A DNA stretch of 64,000 bases from Armatimonadota bacterium (GTDB lineage: Bacteria; Armatimonadota; UBA5829; JAUSEB01), in the NCBI GenBank assembly GCA_030649165.1, contig JAUSGG010000096.1:1-64000 (forward strand). Direction: 5' to 3'. The notes below the pieces were generated by a model. It was given only the letters and a program-made list of their open reading frames with translations. It was not told the DNA's origin and did not search any database. Position 1 is the first letter of the stretch, and the number at the start of each line of letters is the position of its first letter. The position numbers were made by a program, and so were the translations under genes. Below, one piece after another: positions 34,076 to 42,738 of this stretch.

Positions 34076-35095
34076 ATGACAAGTCGCGAACGAATCAAGA
34101 CCATTATTTCGGGCAAGGCGGCGGACCGGTGCGGGTTTTGGCTGGGTATGCCGCACCACGAGACGTGGCCGATCTATCTAAAGCATTTCGGCTTTACGGA
34201 ACAGGAGGACCTCCGGCGGTTCCTGCGGGACGATCTTCGCTGGATTCCGGCGGACGACAGCCCATATAAGAGCGCCAACAACAGGCCGCCTTTCGATCTC
34301 GTCAGGCTCGACGGCCTGGACGTGAGCAATCCGGTTCTTGCCGATTGCGAGGACGCCGCCGAGGTCGAGAAATACGACTGGCCGAATGCCGACTACCAGG
34401 ATTTCTCGCCCGTGCTGGAGACCCTGCGCAACGCCGGCGACGTGTACCGGGCGAGCGGGACCTGGACCTGCTTCTTTCACATCATCGCGGACCTGTTCGG
34501 GATGGAGAACTACTTCGTCAAAATGTACACCCATCCGGAAGTGGTGGACGCGGTCACCAGTCACGTCTGCGATTTCTTCTATGAGGCAAACGAACGCTTC
34601 TTCGCGCTCGCCGGCGATGAGGTGGATGGATATTTCTTCGGCAACGACCTGGGGACCCAGCTCGACTTGCTTCTCAGTCCCGAGCTTTTCGACAGGTTCA
34701 TCCGGCCGCAAATGCAGCGGTTTATCGACCAGGGACACAGGTGGGGTTATCAGGTTATGCTGCACTGCTGCGGCGCGGTCAGCAGGCTGATCGACCGGTT
34801 CATTGACTGCGGAATCGACGCGCTGCACCCACTGCAGGCTATGGCGCTCAACATGGACGCGGAGACACTGGCCCGGCGGTTCAAGGGCAAGATAGCGTTC
34901 GTCGGCGGGATCGACACCCAGGACCTGTTGATGAACGGAACGCCCGCGGATATCCGGGCCGATGTCCGGCGCGTGAAGGAACTGCTGGGTCCCTGCCTGG
35001 TGGTCAGCCCTAGCCACGAGGCCCTGCTGCCGAACGTGCCGCCGGAGAACGTGCTGGCGATGGCGGAGGAGGCGAGGGAGAGTGCTGAGTGCTGA
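34076..35095 (+). CDS. MtaA/UroD-like corrinoid methyltransferase, first copy
   Basis: ATG at 34076 after GAGGTGG; 339 residues. The protein has the uroporphyrinogen-decarboxylase fold with the HxCG zinc motif of MtaA-type methyltransferases (LHCCGAVSRLIDRFIDCGID) and a C-terminal VSPSHEALLPNVPPEN. True UroD enzymes lack the zinc motif, so methyl transfer from a corrinoid is more likely than haem synthesis. A paralogue follows 39 bases later. Such proteins are abundant in genomes using methoxylated or quaternary-amine substrates, but no corrinoid protein is in the window. Confidence 0.75.
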   Translation: MTSRERIKTIISGKAADRCGFWLGMPHHETWPIYLKHFGFTEQEDLRRFLRDDLRWIPADDSPYKSANNRPPFDLVRLDGLDVSNPVLADCEDAAEVEKYDWPNADYQDFSPVLETLRNAGDVYRASGTWTCFFHIIADLFGMENYFVKMYTHPEVVDAVTSHVCDFFYEANERFFALAGDEVDGYFFGNDLGTQLDLLLSPELFDRFIRPQMQRFIDQGHRWGYQVMLHCCGAVSRLIDRFIDCGIDALHPLQAMALNMDAETLARRFKGKIAFVGGIDTQDLLMNGTPADIRADVRRVKELLGPCLVVSPSHEALLPNVPPENVLAMAEEARESAEC

Positions 35096-35134
35096 GTCGG
35101 AGGAGTCGGAAGCGCAAAGGAGTTAGACAATCTT

Positions 35135-36175
35135 ATGGACCTTAGGCGTCAACCTGATTACGAGCAGTTTTTGAAGATGCTGTGGAGAAAGGGAAAGCCG
35201 GACCATCTGCCATTTTACGAACATTACGTCAGCCCTGAGTTCGTGGCGGAGCGGACTGGAACCGATTTCGACAGGATGGGGTTTGACGATCCCGGTTACT
35301 GGAACATCTACGTCGATTTCTGGCTCGGTATGGGTTTCGACGTTGTTCCGATGGAGATTCCGCTGAACTGCCCGCTCGGCGAAGGGCACGGCGCCGCAAG
35401 CGAGGGCAGCGAGGCAAGGGCGATGGTCCGGACGTGGGAGGACTACGAGAAGTACCCTTGGCCTGCCGAGTCGCACCCGCTGGAGTTCAGGCACTTCGAG
35501 ACGGTGGCGGGACTGCTGCCGGGGGGAGCGAGAATCGTCGGCGGGGTCTGCATGGGCCCGTACGAGTGGACCTCTCAGTTGATGGGCGTCATGGGTCTGT
35601 CTTATGCGCTCGTGGACTCACCCGGACTCGCTGAGGAGGTGTTCGCCCGGCTCAGCAGGCTAATCCTCAGCGGCGACCGGCAGATAGCCGGCATGGACGC
35701 CGTCTGCGCGCTGAGGCAGGGCGACGATCTCGGCTTCAAGACATCCACATTCCTCCCGCCCGAGTATCTGCGCGAGCACGTGCTCCCTACTTACAAGAAG
35801 GCCGCGGAGATAGCCCACGCCGAGGGCAAGCCGTACATCCTGCACTCGTGCGGCAACCTGCTTGAGATATACGACGACCTGATTGAAGTCTGCAAGATCG
35901 ACGCGAAACACTCCTTTGAGGACGCCATTATGCCGGTGGGCGAGTTCAAGAGGCGGTTCGGCAGCCGCATAACGCCCCTTGGCGGCCTCGACGTGGATAT
36001 GATCTGCAGAAGCTCGCAAGAGGATCTTCGCGCCTACACCCGCAGGCACATAGAGGAGTGTTTCCTCTCCGGCGACGGCTACTGGACCCTCGGCACGGGC
36101 AATTCGCTGACGGATTACATGCCGGTAGAGAATTACCTGCTCGTGCTTGAAGAGGGGATGAGCGTGAGCAGGTAG
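35135..36175 (+). CDS. MtaA/UroD-like corrinoid methyltransferase, second copy
   Basis: ATG 35135 with AAAGGAG upstream; 346 residues of the same fold as the preceding gene but only distantly similar. The zinc motif appears as ILHSCGNLLEIYDDLIE and the C-terminal part GGLDVDMICRSSQEDL matches the family's last strand. The pair may form a heteromer or act on different substrates. The gap 36176-36316 carries a small GAAGTCCCCCTTCGGGGACT hairpin and no gene. Confidence 0.75.
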   Translation: MDLRRQPDYEQFLKMLWRKGKPDHLPFYEHYVSPEFVAERTGTDFDRMGFDDPGYWNIYVDFWLGMGFDVVPMEIPLNCPLGEGHGAASEGSEARAMVRTWEDYEKYPWPAESHPLEFRHFETVAGLLPGGARIVGGVCMGPYEWTSQLMGVMGLSYALVDSPGLAEEVFARLSRLILSGDRQIAGMDAVCALRQGDDLGFKTSTFLPPEYLREHVLPTYKKAAEIAHAEGKPYILHSCGNLLEIYDDLIEVCKIDAKHSFEDAIMPVGEFKRRFGSRITPLGGLDVDMICRSSQEDLRAYTRRHIEECFLSGDGYWTLGTGNSLTDYMPVENYLLVLEEGMSVSR

Positions 36176-36316
36176 GTTTTGGTGAGAGTTGCCCGGCGAA
36201 TGAATTCACGGCTACAACTACACGAAGTCCCCCTTCGGGGACTATTTGCGTTGCTGCGCAAGGCCCCACGTTCGGGGGGGGCAGGTTGGCGCCGGCGTGC
36301 TGCGAAGCTCACCCGG

Positions 36317-37735
36317 TTACATCCGATGCCGGGACTCGAAGAGCCGGTTGCGGGGGGCTTTGGTCGCATATTCCAGTGTTGTCCGGCAGAAGGTCAGCAT
36401 GTTGGGCAGGCTGTGCCGCCAGATGCTCGCCTGTTTGATAAATGACGGATGCAGATAGAGCTTCAGCCCCTCGGCGGCAATAAGGCGGACGATCTGCCGG
36501 TTCGTCAGTTTTCTGGTGGAGACGTTGCAGATGAAGCCGTTGTAGCGATCATAGCGGTCCGGATTGGCCACGAGTCCCTCGGCCATCAGGTCCTCCCGGA
36601 CCTCGGTCCCCGGATACGGCGTCAGACACCACATAATGGCGTGATCCAGTCCAAGGCTGATCGGGGCGCGGAAGGACGCCCGGACGGAATCGGCATCGTC
36701 GTCGGGGTTGCCGACTATGAGGCCGCCCGCGACGGCTATGCCCTTCGCGTGCAAAGCGTCTACTACCTTCCTGGTCGATTCCCACGAATTGCTCTTGCGC
36801 AGGAACCGCCAGGTGTCCCTGTTCACGCTTTCGATGCCGAGGAACACGCCGCTGAAGCCGGCGCGGCGCATCTCCGAGGGGAGATCGGGCAACTCCAGGA
36901 AGCCCGCGACGTCGGCCTGGCTGATGAACTCCATATCGGCGAGCCTGCGGTCCACTATCGCGCGGCAGAGTTCGCGGAACCGCTCGGGCCGGAGGTTGAT
37001 GTTGTCGTCGCTGAAGAATATCCCCCTCGCCCCGGCCTCCCCGGCCCGCCGGATGTCCTCCACGACCCGCTCGATGGGATACTCGCGATAGCTGCCGCCG
37101 TACATCCCGCGGATGCAGCAGAAACGGCAGTTGCGCGGGCATCCGCGGGATGTCTCGACCACGTCGAACGGCTTCCCGAAATAGTGAAATCCGCCGCTCA
37201 GGCGCGAGCTTCTGTCGGGGATATCGACCTCGTCCAGGCTGTTCAGTCCGCCGGATGGATTGTGGACAAAACCCTCTTGTGATCTGTGCGACAGGCCGGG
37301 AATAGCCGCGAAGTCGCCGCCTTTGCCGAGCGCGGCGATCAGCATATTGAGCGGGGTTTCTCCCTCGCCGCGTATGATGAAATCGATGCCGGCGGCATCC
37401 GGATCGCCGGCGATTTCCAAATAAGCCAACGTCGCGTGATAGCCGCCCAGGACGATCTTCGCCCGTGGAAGCGTCTTGCGAACGAGCTTGGCCACTTTGC
37501 GGGCGGTCGGATACTGGAAAGTCATCGCGCTCAGACCGACGAGGTCGGGCTCGATCTTTCGCAGCGCGTCCTCGACAGCTTGTCCTACGTTTCTGGAGTG
37601 CAAGACCAGGTCGAGCGTGGACACCTCGGCGTCGCGGACATTGGCAGCAAGCGAGACGATGGCGAGGTTCGGAATCCGCATAACGCGGTCGAACGAGCTG
37701 GCTACGTCGGGCATCGAAAGCAGCAAGATACGCAT
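36317..37735 (-). CDS. B12-binding-domain radical SAM protein
   Basis: The 472-residue protein has an N-terminal cobalamin-binding-like domain (RILLLSMPD ... ARKVAKLVRKTLPRAKIVLGGYHATL), then the radical SAM motif as SRGCPRNCRFCC, then a TIM-barrel with GIFFSDDNINLR and FLGIESVNRDTW. This family does methylations, ring contractions and other radical reactions on lipids, tetrapyrroles and natural products. The ATG at 37735 is chosen; a TTG at 37744 has a closer GAGGT site. The next gene upstream on the strand is a U32-type protein with its own Fe-S cysteines, so the two may act together. Confidence 0.88.
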   Translation of the reverse strand: MRILLLSMPDVASSFDRVMRIPNLAIVSLAANVRDAEVSTLDLVLHSRNVGQAVEDALRKIEPDLVGLSAMTFQYPTARKVAKLVRKTLPRAKIVLGGYHATLAYLEIAGDPDAAGIDFIIRGEGETPLNMLIAALGKGGDFAAIPGLSHRSQEGFVHNPSGGLNSLDEVDIPDRSSRLSGGFHYFGKPFDVVETSRGCPRNCRFCCIRGMYGGSYREYPIERVVEDIRRAGEAGARGIFFSDDNINLRPERFRELCRAIVDRRLADMEFISQADVAGFLELPDLPSEMRRAGFSGVFLGIESVNRDTWRFLRKSNSWESTRKVVDALHAKGIAVAGGLIVGNPDDDADSVRASFRAPISLGLDHAIMWCLTPYPGTEVREDLMAEGLVANPDRYDRYNGFICNVSTRKLTNRQIVRLIAAEGLKLYLHPSFIKQASIWRHSLPNMLTFCRTTLEYATKAPRNRLFESRHRM

Positions 37736-37795
37736 TATCGGCAATCTACCTCACATTCAGGGCCAGATTGCGAAAGCACGAAATGGAGGAGCAGA

Positions 37796-37832
37796 AAAAG
37801 CAGATTCTTCGTCGTTCCTCCTCAGAATGACG
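37796..37832. repeat. half of the middle palindrome
   Basis: AAAAGCAGATTCTTCGTCGT and CTCCTCAGAATGACG form the right arm of the middle inverted repeat found in elements A-F; the left arm is missing. It lies between the U32 and radical SAM genes. Confidence 0.65.
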
Positions 37833-37891
37833 TTATCACGGCCTTTTTCAACAGCCCCCATTGCCCTTTTCGCCTTTTCGTGATTTCGTGA

Positions 37892-39118
37892 TTAGCGGTA
37901 CTTCCACATTGCGCCGGAGCGCATATCGTCGAGCAGACCTTGCGCCAGATCGATACAGCGGTCGCGGTAAGCCGGGTCGAGCCTGACCACTTCCTGGGCG
38001 ATGTTCCTGCAATAGCCGCACAGGTCGCAATCGCGCCCGCCGCAGTCGCGATCGATCAGCCCTTCGACAAATCCGTCAAGAGCGCGATTGTCGATGACAA
38101 GCGGCGACCGTTGATCGGACTCGTACAGCATCCCGTGCATTTTGGCGAACTCCCGCCAGCGGAGCAGGCGCGCGGGATTTGCCTTCCACGGGCGCAAGAA
38201 AGTGCGAACGTCCCACAGACGGCCCCGGCGCGGTTGAGAGCCGGACCGCTTCTCTTTGTAGCCGTAGGGCTGGATGAGCTCGATCAGATTGCCGTCGAAG
38301 CGGCGCTCGTGATAGGCACGGACGCGGTTCACGAGGGTGTCGGTCGGCGCATCGCGTTCCAGTATCTTGAACGACTTGTACCCGATGGCTTCGTACAGCC
38401 GGAGGTCTTCCGGGCGAATCCACGGGGACATCAGGTAGTTGGCAGGATCGGCCAGCTTCATCGCGGAGCACGCGAGGAGGCAGTAGTCGATCATGAACCT
38501 TTCACTGTGGGTCTGAGACGCATGCGACAAGCTCACCATGTGGTAGGGCGAGAGCGGACATTCCTTGAGACAGGCCGCGTTGGCAAGAAGCTGCAGATCG
38601 CACTTGACGCTATCGCGGATCGCTCGGAGCCGCCGGAAATCGCGGTTCGCGGTGAGCGGCTCGACAGTGATACAGTCCGCGCCCAAATCCTCCCAGTACC
38701 TGGCGCGGACCGGGGAGTTGACCTGCGCGTAGACCCCTACCCTGATCTTGAGGTCCGGATACCGGGCTTTGACGATCTCAAGGAGCATAGGTATTGAGAT
38801 AGTGACCCACTCGACGCCGATTTGCGAAATCCAGTCGAGCAGCCGGCGCAGGTCGCGCTGACCGACGGCGGTGAACTCGCGGTTGCCCATGCACGCTGGG
38901 TTGATGAGGTAATCGAAGGCCATGCCATGCCGGCGGGCTTCCCGCACGTGCTCTTCCAACCTATGGCGCGATACCGGCGCGAGCATGTAACTCGCTCTCC
39001 CGCCGCCGGCGGCGTCACGCGGCAGTTTGCCGAAAAGCTCCACGACCGAGTGCGACGCGAGGCGAGCTGGAAGCTCATTATCGAAGTTCGTGGCTGCGCT
39101 GAAACGGAGTTTGCACAT
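37892..39118 (-). CDS. peptidase U32-family-like protein with Fe-S cysteines
   Basis: The 408-residue protein follows the U32 layout: an N-terminal barrel with FDYLINPACMGNREF and RVGVYAQVN, a strand LGADCITVEP, and the cysteine cluster LLANAACLKECPLSPYH as in the UbiU/UbiV and hydroxylase branches, which hold a 4Fe-4S cluster. Two more Cys pairs near the end (DCDLCGYC) could bind metal. U32-family members hydroxylate or modify RNA, ubiquinone or other substrates without O2. It is adjacent to the B12-radical SAM gene. AGGAG precedes the ATG at 39118. Confidence 0.7.
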   Translation of the reverse strand: MCKLRFSAATNFDNELPARLASHSVVELFGKLPRDAAGGGRASYMLAPVSRHRLEEHVREARRHGMAFDYLINPACMGNREFTAVGQRDLRRLLDWISQIGVEWVTISIPMLLEIVKARYPDLKIRVGVYAQVNSPVRARYWEDLGADCITVEPLTANRDFRRLRAIRDSVKCDLQLLANAACLKECPLSPYHMVSLSHASQTHSERFMIDYCLLACSAMKLADPANYLMSPWIRPEDLRLYEAIGYKSFKILERDAPTDTLVNRVRAYHERRFDGNLIELIQPYGYKEKRSGSQPRRGRLWDVRTFLRPWKANPARLLRWREFAKMHGMLYESDQRSPLVIDNRALDGFVEGLIDRDCGGRDCDLCGYCRNIAQEVVRLDPAYRDRCIDLAQGLLDDMRSGAMWKYR

Positions 39119-39176
39119 GAGAATCTCCTGAACAGTATAACCAGTCGGAGGGGGTGTTAAGCAAGGGACGGTTGAT

Positions 39177-39333
39177 GTAACAATTCAGGAATGGTCTGTA
39201 CGACTTTCCCCGCTGCTCACCCTTGGGAAAACACGAGCGTAATCCCCTCTCCCTTGAGGGAGAGGGTTAGAGCCTGCCCTGAGCGCAGCGAATGGGGTGA
39301 GGGTGAAAATTCTCTCCATTCCTGAACCCTTGC
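39177..39333. repeat. palindromic element I (outer layer with different filling)
   Basis: The outer arms GTAACAATTCAGGAATGG and CCATTCCTGAACCC are those of elements A, D, E and F, but the inside holds a CCCTCTCCCTTGAGGGAGAGGG-type hairpin (39244-39268) instead of the usual middle palindrome. It fills the gap between the U32 gene and the PEP-CTERM promoter. Confidence 0.7.
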
Positions 39334-39380
39334 GTTGATGATTGGTGGTTGACTGTGGCGGAGAAGAAACACCGCAAAAT

Positions 39381-39396
39381 CAGGTAATATTACCTG
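39381..39396. promoter_or_regulatory. perfect 16-base palindrome before the PEP-CTERM gene
   Basis: CAGGTAATATTACCTG is self-complementary and ends exactly where the -35 box begins, the position of an activator or repressor site. Confidence 0.65.
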
Positions 39397-39425
39397 TTGA
39401 CACCGGATCGATCTTGGGGTACTCT
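39397..39425 (+). promoter_or_regulatory. promoter of the PEP-CTERM gene
   Basis: A perfect TTGACA at 39397-39402 is followed after 17 bases by the weak -10 TACTCT. A strong -35 with a poor -10 fits an activated promoter. Confidence 0.5.
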
Positions 39426-39482
39426 GGACTATGAGAGTGGGCGACATTTGGGCGGGCCGCGCCACTCACGAGGGGGAAAAGG

Positions 39483-40244
39483 ATGTGTCATGTAATACGC
39501 CCCGCATTGGCTGCCCTGGCGATCTTATGCCTAGCTGCTGTTTCGCCCGGCCTCGCGGTAAGTTACTCAGGTAGTCTCACCTATTCACCCGGTCCGCCTC
39601 CCGACTCCGGAGACGGCCTTTACGTCGGCATTCCGGGGCTGCAATGGGTCAACTACAACGTGTCGATTTCCTGGACCGTGACCAACGATGACCCGATCTC
39701 CGGCAATCCGTGGAAATATACCTACACGTTTGGCCACGACGGGACCCAGGCGGGAATCAGCCACGTCATAATCGAAGGCTCAGAGGGGATTTCTGCGTCG
39801 GACATCGCCGGACTGACCGGAGCGACACTCTATTCGACGGGCATCCAATACGCAAATCCCGGCACGCCGGGTATGCCTGAGGATCTTTATGGGCTGAGGT
39901 TCAACCCGCTGGCCGAGGGCCAGTTCGGCATGACCTGGTCTTTCTGGAGCGACCGCGCTCCGGTTTGGGGCGATTTCTACGCCCGTTGCGGAGGCAAGAT
40001 GGGCGGGATAAACAGAGTTTACAACTACAACAACACCGGCGGAGTGGAGAATGGTTTTCTCGATCCCAACGGTGACGACGCGCTCCTCGACGACATCGAC
40101 CCCGCCGGCCCGGCCTCGAACGGCTCTCTCGATTTCCACATTTTGCGACCCGACTCAGTGGTTCCCGAGCCGTCCGGACTGCTTGCCCTGTTGTGCGGCG
40201 CGGTCGGCCTCGGAGGGATCATAACCAGATCGAGACGTCGATAG
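39483..40244 (+). CDS. PEP-CTERM surface protein
   Basis: The 253-residue protein has an N-terminal signal peptide (ALAALAILCLAAVSPGLA). The beta-rich middle is rich in Gly, Asn and Pro. The C-terminus is the sorting signal VPEPSGLLALLCGAVGLGG followed by basic residues (TRSRRR), recognised by an exosortase. Such proteins are anchored or released at the surface and often belong to extracellular matrix. No exosortase gene is in the window. GGGGGAAAAGG precedes the ATG. Confidence 0.9.
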   Translation: MCHVIRPALAALAILCLAAVSPGLAVSYSGSLTYSPGPPPDSGDGLYVGIPGLQWVNYNVSISWTVTNDDPISGNPWKYTYTFGHDGTQAGISHVIIEGSEGISASDIAGLTGATLYSTGIQYANPGTPGMPEDLYGLRFNPLAEGQFGMTWSFWSDRAPVWGDFYARCGGKMGGINRVYNYNNTGGVENGFLDPNGDDALLDDIDPAGPASNGSLDFHILRPDSVVPEPSGLLALLCGAVGLGGIITRSRRR

Positions 40245-40412
40245 CCCTCCTGTATTCTAAGGGTGGGAAGGTTATCGGATAGGGATCGCCCGGGAGAAGC
40301 TTCCGGGCGATCCGTTTGTACCGGCGTGTCCGTCGTGTCCTCTCTCCCCCCGGACGGTTTATAGGGAAGAGGACTTGGGTGAGGGGGAATCCGCTCAAGA
40401 ACCGTAATCAAG

Positions 40413-41384
40413 CTATGGAATTGGAACGTCCTCAAAGACCGCCTCTGCCCGGCCTTTGAGGCACGGAATCGTCAGGTCAAGGTCAAAGCTTTTTGGTTCC
40501 GGATAGATTGCCGGGAACATATAGAGGTAGATATCGTGGTTAATGGCGGCGTTGGCCGTATTCCGAGCGCGGCGGTCGACCATCTTCCCCGCGAACCTCG
40601 GGGCCAGCGTACCCGCCGCTCTCTCGATGATCGTCCAGTGTTTGGTCCCTTTAGCGAACACGTCTGTCTGACCGTCGGCGGCGTTCTCGTCATAGGCGAC
40701 ATCCGCAACGGCGTGAACCCGCCCGACGTCATCTGTCAGCCTCGCTCTCCGATCTTCGTGCATTTCGTAGGAGCCGGACCAATGGAACGAATCTCCGTTC
40801 TTCCAGCAATCATAACGGAAGTGCAGCGTAGCCACCCAGGCGGGTTTGACCTCCAGTTCGACTGCATACACAGGTCGTCCCTCATAGCGGTCCGAATAGC
40901 CCCACCAGCGGCGGTCTTTCAATATGTCCTTTGCTGTCCTATTGCAGTAGGTGCGGCGCAGCGTGACCTGACCTTTACCGATTCGCCTGGTAACAGGCAG
41001 CGTCCCGCCGGACGCCCCGGCGAACCGGAAGCGACGTTTCTCGACGACGCGCACCTCCTGCACAATAGTAAGCCGTCGGGCGCGAGGTTTAACCTTGAAG
41101 CTCGCCGTCTTCCATATTCGTCCGCGCTTTGACCAATGGTCACACTGGGGGCTGGTCTCTTTGCCGTCTACGAAGACTCTGATATCGCCGAGGCTGACGT
41201 AAGCTCTTTTTGCTCCCTCGGGCCTCGCGTCAATTGTCAATTCTATTTTGACCAGTCCGTTTCTCGTCCGCGTGACCTTCCTCAACGTCACATTGACTCC
41301 GACAAGGGAGCGTGTCCACGAAATCGGTTTGAGTCCGTGAAAACACAACCTCAGCAGAATCCAGCCCGCGAGCAGCAGGCCCAA
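40413..41384 (-). CDS. exported/membrane protein, function unknown
   Basis: About 323 residues with a hydrophobic N-terminus (LGLLLAGWILLRLCFHG) and a beta-rich remainder full of Lys/Arg and aromatic residues. The first possible start is a TTG at 41384. The frame remains open upstream to a stop near 41454 without a better start, so the N-terminus is uncertain. No known domain was recognised. It follows the DUF4424-like gene by 90 bases on the same strand, and the two may form an operon. Confidence 0.45.
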   Translation of the reverse strand: MGLLLAGWILLRLCFHGLKPISWTRSLVGVNVTLRKVTRTRNGLVKIELTIDARPEGAKRAYVSLGDIRVFVDGKETSPQCDHWSKRGRIWKTASFKVKPRARRLTIVQEVRVVEKRRFRFAGASGGTLPVTRRIGKGQVTLRRTYCNRTAKDILKDRRWWGYSDRYEGRPVYAVELEVKPAWVATLHFRYDCWKNGDSFHWSGSYEMHEDRRARLTDDVGRVHAVADVAYDENAADGQTDVFAKGTKHWTIIERAAGTLAPRFAGKMVDRRARNTANAAINHDIYLYMFPAIYPEPKSFDLDLTIPCLKGRAEAVFEDVPIP

Positions 41385-41474
41385 TATTGCGGAAACCGCA
41401 AGTAAGCGTCTAGTTGTTGAGCGAGAACTGCGGATGTTGGCGTCCCCCGTTTGTCATGCCGCCGGCTTGGCGCG

Positions 41475-42575
41475 TCAGGATGTCGAGCTTCCTCGCTTTG
41501 CGCTTGCCGGCGCCAGCCACAGGTTGAGGCGGCGGCTTTTCCAATCGTACCTGGCTTTGCCGCCGAGAACTCTCACCACCGCGGCGACAGGTACGGAAAA
41601 CTGGTCATACTTGCCGGCTATTGGCGCAACGGGGAGAGTTATCCTACGGGAGCCGTCCAACTGAGCGGTTCCGGAGCCGGCCTTTAACGTCAGGGTCCGG
41701 CCGGCGTACTTGATCACGCGAATGCGCTTCGCTTTGTCGTCCACTGACCCGCCCAGCGCATCTTCGATGAAGCCGAGTCCGGTCATCGCTCTACCGTTGA
41801 CCACCGAGAAAGGCGACCAACTGTAGCCGTTAATCATCTTACCGTTCAGCTTTGGGGAGCGCGGGACGAACTCGATCTCTATATCACCTGTGGGCTCGAA
41901 ATTCCTCATAGTCCAGGTGAGCGTGCGTTTTCGACTCGTATATCCTTTGGGCAGCGCCGAGATGTCGTAATACGTCCGCGGGAAACGGGAGGCGTCCACA
42001 ATCACAACAGCTTGGCCGATCGGACCCTTCCAGTTTCGTCCGGTCTTCAGGATGTAGTTGAAGAGCGAGATGGCATCATACTCCGAACCAACGGAGCCCG
42101 ATCCGCCCAGTTCGGAAGTGTACTCGTCCACAACCGTTCGTGTCTGTCCGGCCTCAAATGGGATCTTCTTGACGTACCAGGCGCGGTACTCTTCGTGGCG
42201 AGGTATTTCTCCCTTTTTGCCGGAAGGCGCGTACCGCGTTCTGACCAGCCGTCCGTCGACCCAGGACCTGAAGCCTTTCAGCCGCATCTCCGTGCTGCCG
42301 TCACCGTATGCCCACGCCTTTTCCGGAAATCCCATTGTGACCGTGACCGCCTTGCCTTCGTTCTTGAACACGAATTCGCACCGCACACGGGCGCTTTCTG
42401 AGTCCAACCTCGCGGTAGCCTTCTCGCGGACCATGCGAATCGACTTGTGCCGGCCCATCGGCTCGACGGCGCCGCCGCCGATTGCGCTCAGGGCGCTGTC
42501 ATTGGCGAGCGCGCGTCCTCCCGCCACAGCGATGCACGCCGTTAGAACTGCCGCAACATGGATTTGCCTGAGCAT
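41475..42575 (-). CDS. secreted DUF4424-like protein with copper-amine-oxidase-N-like domain
   Basis: The 366-residue precursor has a signal peptide (residues 1-24) and then the start typical of DUF4424 (NDSALSAIGGGAVEPMGRHK and MGFPEKAW). The C-terminal 70 residues (ITLPVAPIAGKYDQFSVPVA ... RVLGGKARYDWKSRRLNLWL) match the small repeat domain seen in copper amine oxidase N-termini and many envelope proteins. It is probably a cell-surface or periplasmic structural protein. GAGGAGG precedes the ATG at 42575. Confidence 0.7.
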   Translation of the reverse strand: MLRQIHVAAVLTACIAVAGGRALANDSALSAIGGGAVEPMGRHKSIRMVREKATARLDSESARVRCEFVFKNEGKAVTVTMGFPEKAWAYGDGSTEMRLKGFRSWVDGRLVRTRYAPSGKKGEIPRHEEYRAWYVKKIPFEAGQTRTVVDEYTSELGGSGSVGSEYDAISLFNYILKTGRNWKGPIGQAVVIVDASRFPRTYYDISALPKGYTSRKRTLTWTMRNFEPTGDIEIEFVPRSPKLNGKMINGYSWSPFSVVNGRAMTGLGFIEDALGGSVDDKAKRIRVIKYAGRTLTLKAGSGTAQLDGSRRITLPVAPIAGKYDQFSVPVAAVVRVLGGKARYDWKSRRLNLWLAPASAKRGSSTS

Positions 42576-42738
42576 CTTGCCTCCTCCTCGTTTCGCAATA
42601 GCTATCTAGTTTGACGCCGCTTATACGAGTTTAGTTTACAGAGGCGGACGGGCACGGGTCGGGCCGTGTCTCTGGGCCGTCACTTCAACCCCACCCCAAC
42701 CCTCCCCTGAATGGGGAGGGGGTTACCCTCGACTCCCT

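Noticed and set aside
36180-36445. 88-residue open frame after the second MtaA-like gene
   Set aside because: It overlaps the end of the radical SAM gene on the other strand and has no family-like pattern.
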